From contig CP073693.1 of assembly GCA_018228645.1 (NCBI GenBank), forward strand, positions 1,988,253-2,052,252: 64,000 nt of DNA. The letters run 5' to 3'. The position numbers were made by a program, and so were the translations under genes. Below are positions 17,284 through 26,162 of this stretch, in pieces. The notes beneath the pieces are model-generated. The model did no database searches, was not told the DNA's origin, and saw only the letters and a program-made list of their open reading frames with translations. Source of the stretch: Clostridiaceae bacterium Marseille-Q4143. GTDB lineage: Bacteria > Bacillota > Clostridia > Lachnospirales > Lachnospiraceae. How positions within the stretch are numbered: the stretch's first letter is position 1; each line of letters starts with the position of its first letter.

Positions 17284-20200
17284 ATGAAAAGGAAAGTGAA
17301 AGCATTACTGGCACTGGCACTGACGTTGGCACTTGTCTGCACGACGCTTGGGGACAACTGGCTCTACGTATCCGCAGAGAATGCAGCAGAGGCAGAAGAA
17401 CAGACTGATGAGCCGGCAGCTGCAGCAGAAGAGGAGACAGAAGAGAAGCCAGCAGCACCAGAAGAAGCAGCGCTTGAAGAAACAGTGTCAGAAGAGACAA
17501 TACCAGTGGAGGAGACAGCTGCAGTCGAAGAAGAGACAGCTCCGGTAGAGTTAGTTCCGGAAGAAAAACAGACAGAAGAACAAAAACCGGAAGCAGCAGA
17601 GGCTTCGGCTGAACAGCCGACAGGAGCTCCGACAGAAACTCCTGCTCCGGCACATGAACAGAAGCAGGAAGCAGAAAGCCCCGCTCCGGCAGATGATCAA
17701 AAGCAGGAAGCAGAGACCCCGGTGACAGCTGCAGCAGCCCCGGCTGAGACTCCTGCAGCAGATGCAGCGGAACCTGCAGCACCTGCTGAGACGCCTGCAA
17801 CAGATGCAGAAGTACCGGGAGCAGATGAAAAAGATACTGAGATAGTGGAGGAAGAAACCGGTCTGACAGAACAGACGATAGAAGCTTCTGTGGACACGGA
17901 GGAAAAAGATGTTGTAATTACCCTGACAGGTGAAATGCCGGAAGAAGCAACGGCAAGTGCCTGTCCAGTGGATATTTCCATGGATGGTGTGAATATCATC
18001 TCTGCTTATGATATCACCATCTATGATGCAGATGGCCAGGAATTCCAGCCGTCTGACGAAAAACCGCTTCAGGTTAAGATTGAGGACGACGCAGTACGGA
18101 AAGCTCTGGAAGAAAATACAGAACTGGAAGTATATCATCTTGAGGATGCAGAGGCTGAACCCGAGCAGGTACAGGAAGTAAATCTGGAAGCTGCAGCAGT
18201 TGAGTTTCAGGCTCCAAGTTTTTCCATCTATGCAGTAGTAACACCAGAACAGCATTTTACACATACGTATCAGTTTGTGGATGAGAATGGAACAACTCTG
18301 CTGAGTGAGCAGATCTTGTCAGCGGGTGAAGTGCTGAATGAACCGGAGAGCCCGGCGAAGGCACATAAAAAATTCATCGGCTGGTTTGACGAGAAAAATA
18401 ACTTATTTAACAGCTTTGATGAAGAAGGAACGCTTTCTGTAAGTATTACAACTGTTCTGAAAGCAAAATATGAGACGGTTTACTATGTCTTTTATAAGGC
18501 AGGTAATAGTACAGACAGTAAGATCCTGTATACACAGACCTATCATAATGCAAACGATTCAATTGTAGCTGACGGAGTACCGTTTGCCGTACCTTCCGAA
18601 AAAGCATTGATTGGCTGGTCTGTAAATCCAGAAGCAGAGACACCGGATAAAGATCTGATGCTTAAAGGAGAGGATGTAACACTCTATCCGGTAGTTGCAG
18701 ATGCACATTGGATTACCTATGATACGCAGGGAGGAACTATTCTTGATCCGACTTACGTACTGGCAAATGATACTACAGTAGCTCCAGCTACGAATCCTAC
18801 TAAAATCGGATACGAATTTGCCGGATGGTTCACGGATGCAGCATGCACCGCAGGTTCAATGTTTGAATTTGGAAGTTCGCTGGTTAGAGATATAAAACTG
18901 TATGCTAAATGGAACCCTGGAACAGCAAATTATACAGTAATTCACTGGTGGGAGAATGCCGATGATAATGAGTATTCCTATCATCGATCTGAGACGAAAA
19001 GTGGAACTACAGGAGAATATACACAGGCAGCTGGAACAGATCCACTGGATACACGGGTAACCGGAAAGAATCTTTTAGGAAAAGAAGTTATAGAAAATGT
19101 TTTTACTGCGAAAAAGATTGATCAGCAGGTGATTAAAGGTGATGGCTCGACGATTGTGAATGTGTATTATACACGGAAGCAATATACATTATCTTTTAGA
19201 AGAGGTTCATCGGAAGGCACTGTTTTAAAAACTCTATCAAAGAAATATGGTGCGCAAATCTCCTCAAATGAGTGGCCGAAATTTGTATATGAATCTACAG
19301 GCTCACTTCATAATAAAAAAGATAACTCACATATTGCACAGCCAAATGAAGAGAATGCTTTTGGTAACTGGAAAATAGCATCGGGAAAATACCTTGCATA
19401 TAGCAGTACGATGCCATTAGGAGACGGAAATTTATGGACTTATGATACAGGTTCAAGACGATCAAGTGCACAATATTGTTTGCAGAATTTAAATGATAAT
19501 AATTATACAATTGATCATACAGACTATGCAGGCTCAAGTGCAAAAATTGGCTTAGAGGATGCATATGAAATTACTGGTTTTACATTTGAAAAGGTAGGAA
19601 TTCAAGAACTAGACTGGTCTAGTTTGCACTATAAAGAAAATTTTTATAAAGGCGATAAAATTAAAGGTAAGCCTTATGATGGTGCAAAATTTTATTACAC
19701 CAGAAATAAATACAACATTGTTTACCACAATGGAAATCAGGAAGATTCAAAAATAGAATGTTCCTTTGGAGCTGATATTACAAATAGTGGTTCTTATCAA
19801 CCTAAAACTCGCCCCGCAGGAGTAGAGTCCGATTACACATTTGCGGGCTGGTATCAGGATCCGGAAGGAACTACGCCTTATATTTTTGCAGGTAAGACTA
19901 TGCCGGCAAATGATATTATCGTTTATGCAAAATGGGCAGCGCCGACATATACTGTAACATTTGACTTAAATGGTGCAATATCTGAGGATAAATATTCAGA
20001 TCAGACAGTAGAAAAAGGAAAACTGGCAACAGAACCGGCAGATCCCATCCGTGAGGGATATACGTTTGCGGGCTGGACGAAAAATGGTTCTCCATTTAGT
20101 TTCCAGACACAGATCACGGAAGATACTACATTGACTGCACAGTGGATCAGTAATGAAAAATATCCATTAACTTATGTATCTAATAATGGAAAAAATGTAA

Positions 20201-21147
20201 GACAGGCAGATGGAGAATCTTATGCAGTTGGTGCGGAAGCAAAAGTAATTAATGTACCGGAAGGTACTGGATGGGAAGCTCCGGATGGCATGGAGAAATT
20301 CCTGTGTTGGAATACGGAAGCTAATGGAAACGGTACAGATTACTATCCGGGAGATTCTTTTAGAATGCCGGAAAATGTAACTGAAGAAGGTACATTTTTA
20401 TATGCAAAATGGGTACCGAAACGTGAGACAACATTGAACTATGATCTGAACTATGAAGTTGCAGGAGGCGAGAGGCTTTATGGTCAGACAACCATAACGA
20501 TTCCGAACAAACCATATTCGATCGGAAGTAATAGTGATGATCCGGCAAAAAATGATCCTTTCAGAGAGGGCTATAAATTCCTTGGATGGAGCACACAGAA
20601 AATTCCAGCAGAAAATGACAAGCTTTTGAAGAAGGGGGAACAGATTCAGGTAGATACCATTCAAGAAAATACAGACAATGTTCTCTATGCACAGTGGCAA
20701 AAACTGAAAGAAGTTTCATTGAATATCACGAAAATAGTCAGAGGCGGATTTGGTAATGTGAATGAGTCATTCAATTTTGAATATACCATTGCAGGAACTG
20801 GAGTGACTGAAAAGACCGAAACGTTTACTTTGACATCTGGAAAGAGCAAACTTCTGGAAAATATACCAGAAGGAGCTACTGTGACAGTGACAGAAAAGGC
20901 AGCAAATGGATATACCACCTCCTATAAGATTGGCACAGGTGCAGAAACAGCAGGTTCCTCATGCTCTTATACAGTGACAGGTCAGGAAGAGGACAGAGCG
21001 CAAATCGAAGTTACGTTCTTTAATCAGAAGGACGAAGTGGCACCGACTGGTGTGACAACTGACTGGTTATCTTCGATTCTGATGTTGTTTGCAGGCCTTG
21101 GTATGGCAGTGGTGATGCTGCTCACAGGAAAACGCAGAAAGATCTGA
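17284..21147 (+). CDS. Cell-wall-anchored surface adhesin with InlB-type repeats (Cpa-position pilus tip protein)
   Basis: 1287 residues from ATG 17284, chosen because GGGAG lies 8 bp upstream. A signal peptide (KVKALLALALTLALVC) is followed by a long Pro/Glu/Ala-rich stretch to about residue 200 and a beta-rich domain. Then come about six InlB B-like repeats, recognisable by FAGW...YAKW spacing (for example FAGWFTDAACT to LYAKW, and FAGWYQDPEG to VYAKW). A final pilin-type domain (VSLNITKIVRGGFGN) precedes a sorting signal: VAPTG, a hydrophobic helix and GKRRKI. It is the first gene after the invertible segment and sits where cpa sits in streptococcal FCT loci. Ligand unknown. The DNA from about 19.2 to 19.8 kb is more AT-rich than its surroundings. 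Confidence 0.88.
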   Translation: MKRKVKALLALALTLALVCTTLGDNWLYVSAENAAEAEEQTDEPAAAAEEETEEKPAAPEEAALEETVSEETIPVEETAAVEEETAPVELVPEEKQTEEQKPEAAEASAEQPTGAPTETPAPAHEQKQEAESPAPADDQKQEAETPVTAAAAPAETPAADAAEPAAPAETPATDAEVPGADEKDTEIVEEETGLTEQTIEASVDTEEKDVVITLTGEMPEEATASACPVDISMDGVNIISAYDITIYDADGQEFQPSDEKPLQVKIEDDAVRKALEENTELEVYHLEDAEAEPEQVQEVNLEAAAVEFQAPSFSIYAVVTPEQHFTHTYQFVDENGTTLLSEQILSAGEVLNEPESPAKAHKKFIGWFDEKNNLFNSFDEEGTLSVSITTVLKAKYETVYYVFYKAGNSTDSKILYTQTYHNANDSIVADGVPFAVPSEKALIGWSVNPEAETPDKDLMLKGEDVTLYPVVADAHWITYDTQGGTILDPTYVLANDTTVAPATNPTKIGYEFAGWFTDAACTAGSMFEFGSSLVRDIKLYAKWNPGTANYTVIHWWENADDNEYSYHRSETKSGTTGEYTQAAGTDPLDTRVTGKNLLGKEVIENVFTAKKIDQQVIKGDGSTIVNVYYTRKQYTLSFRRGSSEGTVLKTLSKKYGAQISSNEWPKFVYESTGSLHNKKDNSHIAQPNEENAFGNWKIASGKYLAYSSTMPLGDGNLWTYDTGSRRSSAQYCLQNLNDNNYTIDHTDYAGSSAKIGLEDAYEITGFTFEKVGIQELDWSSLHYKENFYKGDKIKGKPYDGAKFYYTRNKYNIVYHNGNQEDSKIECSFGADITNSGSYQPKTRPAGVESDYTFAGWYQDPEGTTPYIFAGKTMPANDIIVYAKWAAPTYTVTFDLNGAISEDKYSDQTVEKGKLATEPADPIREGYTFAGWTKNGSPFSFQTQITEDTTLTAQWISNEKYPLTYVSNNGKNVRQADGESYAVGAEAKVINVPEGTGWEAPDGMEKFLCWNTEANGNGTDYYPGDSFRMPENVTEEGTFLYAKWVPKRETTLNYDLNYEVAGGERLYGQTTITIPNKPYSIGSNSDDPAKNDPFREGYKFLGWSTQKIPAENDKLLKKGEQIQVDTIQENTDNVLYAQWQKLKEVSLNITKIVRGGFGNVNESFNFEYTIAGTGVTEKTETFTLTSGKSKLLENIPEGATVTVTEKAANGYTTSYKIGTGAETAGSSCSYTVTGQEEDRAQIEVTFFNQKDEVAPTGVTTDWLSSILMLFAGLGMAVVMLLTGKRRKI

Positions 21148-21156
21148 TCATAAAGA

Positions 21157-21681
21157 ATGAAGGCTGAGAAAAAGAAATGGACGAAGAAGGCGGCTATGGA
21201 AGAGGTCAGATTATTTCTGACACGCCTGACTGCCATGGTACTTCTGTTGTGGGTACTGTTCGGACTGATCTTCGGTATCTGTCCTATGAAAAATGAGGAT
21301 ATGATGCCGAGAATCAGTTCCGGAGACCTGCTTCTCTACTATCGATTACAGCAAAGATTTGTATCAGGTGATGTAATTGTCTTACAGAAAGACGGAAAAC
21401 GATATGTGGGAAGAGTGGCAGCTCATGGCGGAGATACCGTAGAGATCACAGAGGATGCACAGCTCTCCGTAAATGGAAGTACTGTGATCGAAAATGATAT
21501 TTATTATTCCACACCCAGGTATGAGAGCGGAATTGCCTATCCGGTGACATTGGCAGAAAATGAAGTTTTTGTATTATGTGATTACCGGGAAGGCGCAAAG
21601 GACAGCCGGTATTTCGGACCAGTAAGTAAGTCCGAGATCAAAGGAAAAGTGATTACGATTGTCCGGAGATCCAATCTTTAA
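21157..21681 (+). CDS. sipA: SipA-like non-catalytic signal peptidase homologue (pilus assembly factor)
   Basis: 174 residues with one N-terminal membrane helix (about 24-42) and an S26 signal peptidase fold. The catalytic box SM-x-P is NEDMMPRISSGD here, so the nucleophilic Ser is Asp48. The box with the general-base Lys is RYVGRVAAHGGD, so Lys is Gly85. The remaining GD, VALxxxEVFVLCDYRxxxxDSRYFGPV motifs are kept. Streptococcal SipA has the same Ser-to-Asp and Lys-to-Gly changes and is needed for pilus polymerisation without peptidase activity (family knowledge). The gene lies between the adhesin and the major pilin genes, as in FCT loci. A housekeeping LepB must exist elsewhere. Confidence 0.87.
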   Translation: MKAEKKKWTKKAAMEEVRLFLTRLTAMVLLLWVLFGLIFGICPMKNEDMMPRISSGDLLLYYRLQQRFVSGDVIVLQKDGKRYVGRVAAHGGDTVEITEDAQLSVNGSTVIENDIYYSTPRYESGIAYPVTLAENEVFVLCDYREGAKDSRYFGPVSKSEIKGKVITIVRRSNL

Positions 21682-21837
21682 GTGGTATATTACGGAAATA
21701 AAGGACGGAGGAGGCGTGACTGGATGAACATAGAAACATAGACCGTCATAGTTCCGTGATATAGACTGTGCCGAGCGTGCAGCCAGATTATATAACAAAG
21801 TCAGGGGAGAGAATCCCGGGAAAGAGAGGTTCATATT

Positions 21838-22938
21838 ATGAAATTTAACAAAATCTCAAAGAAATTGGCAGCCTGTTCATTGGCAGGAGTCATGATGGTA
21901 TCAATGACGGGCATGAGTGTATGCGCAGCAGGTGGTGTGACCGGAGGAACAGAATCGTCCCCGATTACTTCTGTTCCGGTGAATAAAACAGTCTCCGCAG
22001 CAGAAAATACTTATGCACCGAATACAACGTTTAATTTTACAGTCAGTACTGGGGTTGATAATCCTGGTACATGGGATGGAAAAGAAGTAAAAAAGGGTAT
22101 TTTGGGCGGATTGAAAGTTAAGCAGGGGGCAACATTCGCACCGGATACAACTGCAAGTACAAAAACAACGTACTCTACAATAGTGGGAAAAGAAGCATTA
22201 TTAGAGACGGATGCTACTAAGTTTAATGTGCCTGGAATTTATCATTATGTGGTTTCTGAGAATAATGATGGAAGATATGAAGGAATCACATATGACACCA
22301 CAATCTATGATGTCTATGTGTATGTAAGTGCGAAACTTGATGCAAATAAAAATGCGACCAACGATATGTATGTAAGCGGTGTAGTAAGTGCAAAAAGTGT
22401 TGATGGTGAGATCGCAAAATCGGATCTGGAGTTCAACAATGCATACAATGGGGTGCATAAAGTAACCGTAACAAAGAAAGTGCAGGGCGGATTTGCAACT
22501 GCAGGCGACACATTTAAATTTAACGTAACTGTAAATGGAGCGACTGGTGAAGTATACAAAGTTGCATATACAACAAAAAGTGTGCAAACAACGACACATG
22601 TAGCAAGTGGAGATACTATTGAAGTTGAACTTGGCAAGGATGATACCGTAATCATCTATGGTCTGTCTGCAACAGATTCTTACACCATTACCGAGCAGGG
22701 TATTACAAATGGAAAAACTGCAACTGGTTATACAGTAACAGATACTTGTGGTGATAATGCTGACGGCAAGGTAGAAGGTGTGGGCGGAACTACAGATGCG
22801 TCCTATACCATCACTAATACAAAGGAAGCAGTTACCCCGACCGGTATTGCCATGACCGTAGCTCCGTATATTCTGATGGTAGCAGTTGCTGGTATCTTTG
22901 CAGTCCTGTTCCTTCGCAGAAGACACGAAGAAGCTTAA
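21838..22938 (+). CDS. FctA-like major pilin (pilin isopeptide-linkage family)
   Basis: 366 residues. A signal peptide (residues 1 to about 30, ending VCA-AGG) is followed by two immunoglobulin-like domains of the streptococcal pilin type: VPVNKTVSAAENTYAPNTTFNFTV with the family ending GIYHYVVSENNDGRYEGITYDTT, then VTVTKKVQGGFATAGDTFKFNVTV. Lys in NKTV and in TKKV are candidate isopeptide donors. The sorting signal is AVTPTG, a hydrophobic helix and RRRHEEA. The xPTG motif resembles the EVPTG and VPPTG signals handled by class B pilus sortases of group A streptococcus. It probably forms the pilus shaft. Confidence 0.87.
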   Translation: MKFNKISKKLAACSLAGVMMVSMTGMSVCAAGGVTGGTESSPITSVPVNKTVSAAENTYAPNTTFNFTVSTGVDNPGTWDGKEVKKGILGGLKVKQGATFAPDTTASTKTTYSTIVGKEALLETDATKFNVPGIYHYVVSENNDGRYEGITYDTTIYDVYVYVSAKLDANKNATNDMYVSGVVSAKSVDGEIAKSDLEFNNAYNGVHKVTVTKKVQGGFATAGDTFKFNVTVNGATGEVYKVAYTTKSVQTTTHVASGDTIEVELGKDDTVIIYGLSATDSYTITEQGITNGKTATGYTVTDTCGDNADGKVEGVGGTTDASYTITNTKEAVTPTGIAMTVAPYILMVAVAGIFAVLFLRRRHEEA

Positions 22939-22948
22939 TCAGTGAAGT

Positions 22949-23020
22949 TAAAGCTTCCCCCGGAGACAGCGTTTTCATGAATGAAGGCGCTCTCCGGGAA
23001 ACAAAGAAGCTTTAAAGGAG
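22949..23020 (+). repeat. Direct repeat copy 1 with hairpin and AAAGGAG tail
   Basis: It begins TAAAGCTTCCCCCGGAGA, folds into CCCGGAG/CTCCGGG enclosing AGCG...CGCT and TTCAT/ATGAA, and ends in AAAGGAG. It follows the pilin stop by 10 bp. It differs from copy 2 by about four substitutions and a short indel. Confidence 0.9.
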
Positions 23021-23367
23021 AGTTGGCTGACCAGAGAGTTGATTTTGGGCATATGAGTGGAATAAGCTTCAAAAGCGCCAAAATGTACAGAAATGTAGCC
23101 AGAATGGGAATTTGTTGGACGGATATAGGCATATGGAGCGAGTATTTCCTCAAAAGTCCAAAAAGAGAGTTAGTTTTGGGCAGAAAAGCTATGGAAGATT
23201 TTTATACGCCCAATACCTATCAGAAAAGCCAGAAAACCCGGCAGATTACACGCAAAATCAGCGATTGGGAGACTTGTCGTGGGCAGAGATGAGGCACAAC
23301 AAGCTATATGCCCAATGAAGTCCCGAGCCAGTGCCATTTTCAGCAGCCGGGCAGTCAAACGGCTTCA

Positions 23368-23441
23368 TAAAGCTTCCCCCGGAGACAGCTTTTTCATGAA
23401 TGAAGGCGTTTTCCGGGAAACAAAGAAGTTTTCAAAAGGAG
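23368..23441 (+). repeat. Direct repeat copy 2, supplying the sortase ribosome binding site
   Basis: This copy has the same layout as copy 1, offset by 419 bp, ending in AAAAGGAGG just before the sortase ATG at 23451. Confidence 0.9.
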
Positions 23442-23450
23442 GAACCCGTC

Positions 23451-24188
23451 ATGGAGATTGCTGGCACATTAGCCAAGCTGGGAAATCGAATATTGAGCAT
23501 GATTGCAGCAATTATGATTCTGCTCATGCTGCTCTATGGCGGATACTCCCTCTGGGATACGGTGATGGTGTACCGGGGAGCGTTCCTCTCCAGTGACCTT
23601 CTGCAGTTTAAACCGGCGGAGGATGCGGTAGAAAGTCCGACGCTTCTGGAGCTGCAGGCTATCAATCCGGATGTACAGGGCTGGCTTACCATAGATGATA
23701 CACACATAGATTACCCGGTCGTGCAGGGGGAGAATGACATGGAATATGTCAACAAAGATGTTTATGGAGAATTTGCACTGTCCGGAGCAATCTTTCTGTC
23801 CAGCCTTGATGATCTGGAATTTGATGAGGGATATCATCTGCTGTATGGGCATCATATGGATAATGGCGGAATGTTCGGTGATATCGTGGAATTTCCGCAG
23901 AAATCCTATTTTGATAGTCATACATCCGGTGTGTTTTATCTGCCGGATGCAGCTTATGATATTACACTGTTTGCCTGCCTGGAGGTAGACGCTTATGATC
24001 CGGTAGTCTACGACTGTGATTCAGGGGCAGACAGGAAAAAACTGTTAGATTATATTAAGAAAAATGCTGTTCAGTACCGGGAGATCGGAGTGACAGCAGC
24101 GGATTCGGTTATGGGATTTTCAACCTGTGCCGAGGCGGAAACAAATGGCCGTGTTGTTGTGTTCGGGCGGCTTACCAAAAGAAGCTAA
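23451..24188 (+). CDS. srtB: Class B sortase (pilus sortase)
   Basis: 245 residues, starting at ATG 23451 after AAAAGGAGG. One N-terminal membrane anchor (residues 13-35) is followed by the sortase fold with catalytic His134 in YGHHM, Cys226 in GFSTCA and Arg234 in GRVVVFGRL. The YPVVQGxDNxxYVxxxxxGEFxxSGAIF-type segment and the long insert before Cys are features of class B. Group A streptococcal pili and clostridial SrtB substrates are also handled by class B enzymes. It lies directly after the major pilin and before the third pilin, so it probably polymerises the pilus. Confidence 0.93.
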   Translation: MEIAGTLAKLGNRILSMIAAIMILLMLLYGGYSLWDTVMVYRGAFLSSDLLQFKPAEDAVESPTLLELQAINPDVQGWLTIDDTHIDYPVVQGENDMEYVNKDVYGEFALSGAIFLSSLDDLEFDEGYHLLYGHHMDNGGMFGDIVEFPQKSYFDSHTSGVFYLPDAAYDITLFACLEVDAYDPVVYDCDSGADRKKLLDYIKKNAVQYREIGVTAADSVMGFSTCAEAETNGRVVVFGRLTKRS

Positions 24189-24212
24189 ACACAAGAAGGA
24201 GGTTATGAAGCG

Positions 24213-24902
24213 ATGACAAGTAGAAAGAAAGGCATTCCCGGCGGATTACTGATTCTGCCGTTGCTGTTCCTGTTTCTGATGATGCCCGGACAGGTAAAGG
24301 CAGCACAGAACAGCTGCGAGGTGACGATTCCGGTGCAGATTGAGGTATCCGGTGATAAGATCCCGGATGGAGAGACCTATCAGATTACGATGGAAGCAGT
24401 GACAAAAGATGCACCTATGCCGGCACAGAATGTTCAGGAACGGAAAAATGCAGGAAGTATTTCCTTTGGACCAATGACGTATACAGTGCCCGGAGATTAT
24501 CAGTATAAAATCTCCCAGACTGCAGGAAAGACAGATCGTTTTACCTATGATACCAGTACGTATCTCGTGACTGTCAGAGTAGTAAATGCAGAAAATGGTA
24601 CATTGAAATCAGAAATGTGGGCAGTAAAAGATGGATCAGAGACAAAATCTGGAACCATCTCTTTTGGAAATCATTATGATACACCGAAATCCGGAGGTTC
24701 CAAGAAGCATCATCACTCCAGCAAAACGGAAGAGACTACGGTGACTCCGGTAATTGTGCAGACTCTTCAGACATTGGCTTCACCGAAGACAGGTGACAGT
24801 GCAAACGTACTTCTCTGGGGTGCATTTGCGGCAACAGCGCTGCTTGGTGTTGCAGTTATGATTTTGATCACTGTGCGAAACGGAAGACGGAAAGAAGAAT
24901 AG
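24213..24902 (+). CDS. FctB-position minor pilin / basal anchor protein
   Basis: 229 residues with a signal peptide (GGLLILPLLFLFLMMPGQVKA), one pilin isopeptide-type domain (TIPVQIEVSGDKIPDGETYQITM to PGDYQYKISQ and YDTSTYLVTVRV), a His/Ser/Lys linker (KKHHHSSK) and a sorting signal SPKTG, a hydrophobic helix and RNGRRKEE. The motif SPKTG differs from the APTG/TPTG of the other two proteins. This would suit an anchor that is attached to the cell wall by a different recognition step, as FctB is. It is the last pilus gene before a terminator. Confidence 0.83.
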   Translation: MTSRKKGIPGGLLILPLLFLFLMMPGQVKAAQNSCEVTIPVQIEVSGDKIPDGETYQITMEAVTKDAPMPAQNVQERKNAGSISFGPMTYTVPGDYQYKISQTAGKTDRFTYDTSTYLVTVRVVNAENGTLKSEMWAVKDGSETKSGTISFGNHYDTPKSGGSKKHHHSSKTEETTVTPVIVQTLQTLASPKTGDSANVLLWGAFAATALLGVAVMILITVRNGRRKEE

Positions 24903-24939
24903 TTGTAAACCAGAAATGGAGCATGAGAATGACTGAGAG

Positions 24940-24977
24940 ACTGCGTCCGGGTGCGAGAGTATTCGGACGCAGTTTTT
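24940..24977 (+). terminator. Terminator of the pilus operon
   Basis: ACTGCGTCCG (24940-24949) pairs with CGGACGCAGT (24964-24973), followed by a T tract. Confidence 0.88.
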
Positions 24978-25100
24978 GAAGTGTTGTTTCAGGCAGATGC
25001 GAAGTGATACAGAGGGGGATGGTACAAAGATGGCAAGGACGGGAAGAGAACAACATTAAAAAAAGTACTTTGCCGCTGCGACTGTGGAAATACAAGAAGT

Positions 25101-26135
25101 GTGGCAACAAGAGATTTGAAAAGCGGAAAAATAACGAGTTGTGGATGTGATGAACCACTCAGACACAATCCGTCGGATTTTTTGGAACGGCAGTATGATG
25201 TGGAACTGGAAAGTCTGAGACAGGCATTCCGGCAGGGAAATTTTACGCAGATTCACACATTAAAAGAATGGGTTTATGTGTGGATCAGGGAAGTGCTGCA
25301 GGGAGTCGTAAAACCGACTACCATACGTATGTATGCAGAGACTATGGAGCATCATATTTTTCCGGCGCTCGGTGAGGAGCAGCTTCCGGGACTTTCCGGA
25401 GAGAAGCTGGAAGCCTGGCTTGCATTATTGAGCAGACAGTCAGTGACAGGCACCAGAACCGGAAAGATGACAGAGGGGACGGTCAGAAACGTATTGTCAG
25501 TCTTAAGCGGAAGTCTCAGGGATGCACAGAAATATGGTCTCATTGACAGTAATCCATGCCTGGACGTGCATTTCTTTGAGAAAAAGGATCAGAGTAGTGA
25601 TTGTAGGTCATGGCTTCAACCGGAACAGATCCGGCAGCTGGAACCGGTACTTGTCTCTTATAAGGATGAAGATGGCTATCCGTTGGGATTGGGATTCCAG
25701 CTGGTGCTTTATACAGGGATTACCTTGAGTGAAGCGGCAGCCCTCAGGTGGAAAGATGTGGATTTTCAGGAGAAGATTTTGAATATCCGTTATTTTGTGG
25801 CAATGAAAAGAACCCGCCCGGAGGACGAACGGGTATATGACCTGGAAAAGCTGACAGGCCGTAAAAACAGAAAAGTACCAGTTCCGGATTTTATGATGCA
25901 GATGCTTAAAAGCATAAAGGAGAGATACCAGGGAAGAGAGGAAGATTTTGTGATTGGTAATCAGGCACAGGAACCGGTCCGTGTAGACCGGATGCAGGCA
26001 GGAGCCACTTCTGATTTGATCGCACAATTAATGGGATTTGCCTCCTCTCAGCAGGTGATCAGGCGGTACATGCCTGCAAATAAAATGAACGAGAGGGAAC
26101 TTTTGGACCGCATGTTTGGAAACAGAACCTCTTGA
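25101..26135 (+). CDS. Degenerate tyrosine recombinase-like protein with frameshifted 5' end
   Basis: Read from GTG 25101, 344 residues. Upstream the same frame stays open from 25008 and encodes a zinc-ribbon start (CRCDCGN...SCGCDE) but has no start codon. A well-placed ATG at 25030 (GAGGGGG 11 bp upstream, MARTG) is in another frame, so one base seems to be missing near 25040-25046. The core-binding domain is intact (RMYAETMEHHIFPALGEEQL). In the catalytic domain the first Arg is Thr (TGITLSEAAALRW), the HxLRH box is absent and the second His motif LGH reads MGF; RRYM may keep the Tyr. It is probably inactive, either decayed or kept as a DNA-binding accessory. Confidence 0.7.
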   Translation: MATRDLKSGKITSCGCDEPLRHNPSDFLERQYDVELESLRQAFRQGNFTQIHTLKEWVYVWIREVLQGVVKPTTIRMYAETMEHHIFPALGEEQLPGLSGEKLEAWLALLSRQSVTGTRTGKMTEGTVRNVLSVLSGSLRDAQKYGLIDSNPCLDVHFFEKKDQSSDCRSWLQPEQIRQLEPVLVSYKDEDGYPLGLGFQLVLYTGITLSEAAALRWKDVDFQEKILNIRYFVAMKRTRPEDERVYDLEKLTGRKNRKVPVPDFMMQMLKSIKERYQGREEDFVIGNQAQEPVRVDRMQAGATSDLIAQLMGFASSQQVIRRYMPANKMNERELLDRMFGNRTS

Positions 26136-26162
26136 TTTTTTCTCTGAAACTGATCAAATTGT

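Larger units (their letters stand above)
22939..23450. other. 512-bp gap between major pilin and sortase genes
   Basis: The gap consists of two near-identical 72-74-bp modules (22949-23020 and 23368-23441) around about 350 bp with no credible gene. Inside it, GAGAGTT followed by TTTTGGGCA occurs twice (near 23033 and 23166), and TTGGGCATAT near 23045 is inverted as ATATGCCCAA near 23307. Two short open frames overlap here in different frames, but neither has a recognisable domain or convincing coding character. Confidence 0.6.

Noticed and set aside
22981..23318. Overlapping short open frames (103 and 68 codons) between pilin and sortase genes
   Set aside because: They use different frames of a repeat-containing stretch, have no known domain, and one begins inside the direct repeat hairpin.
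24925..24950. CTGAGAG resembling a TPP riboswitch core
   Set aside because: The rest of the THI box is absent, and the sequence belongs to the pilus operon terminator.
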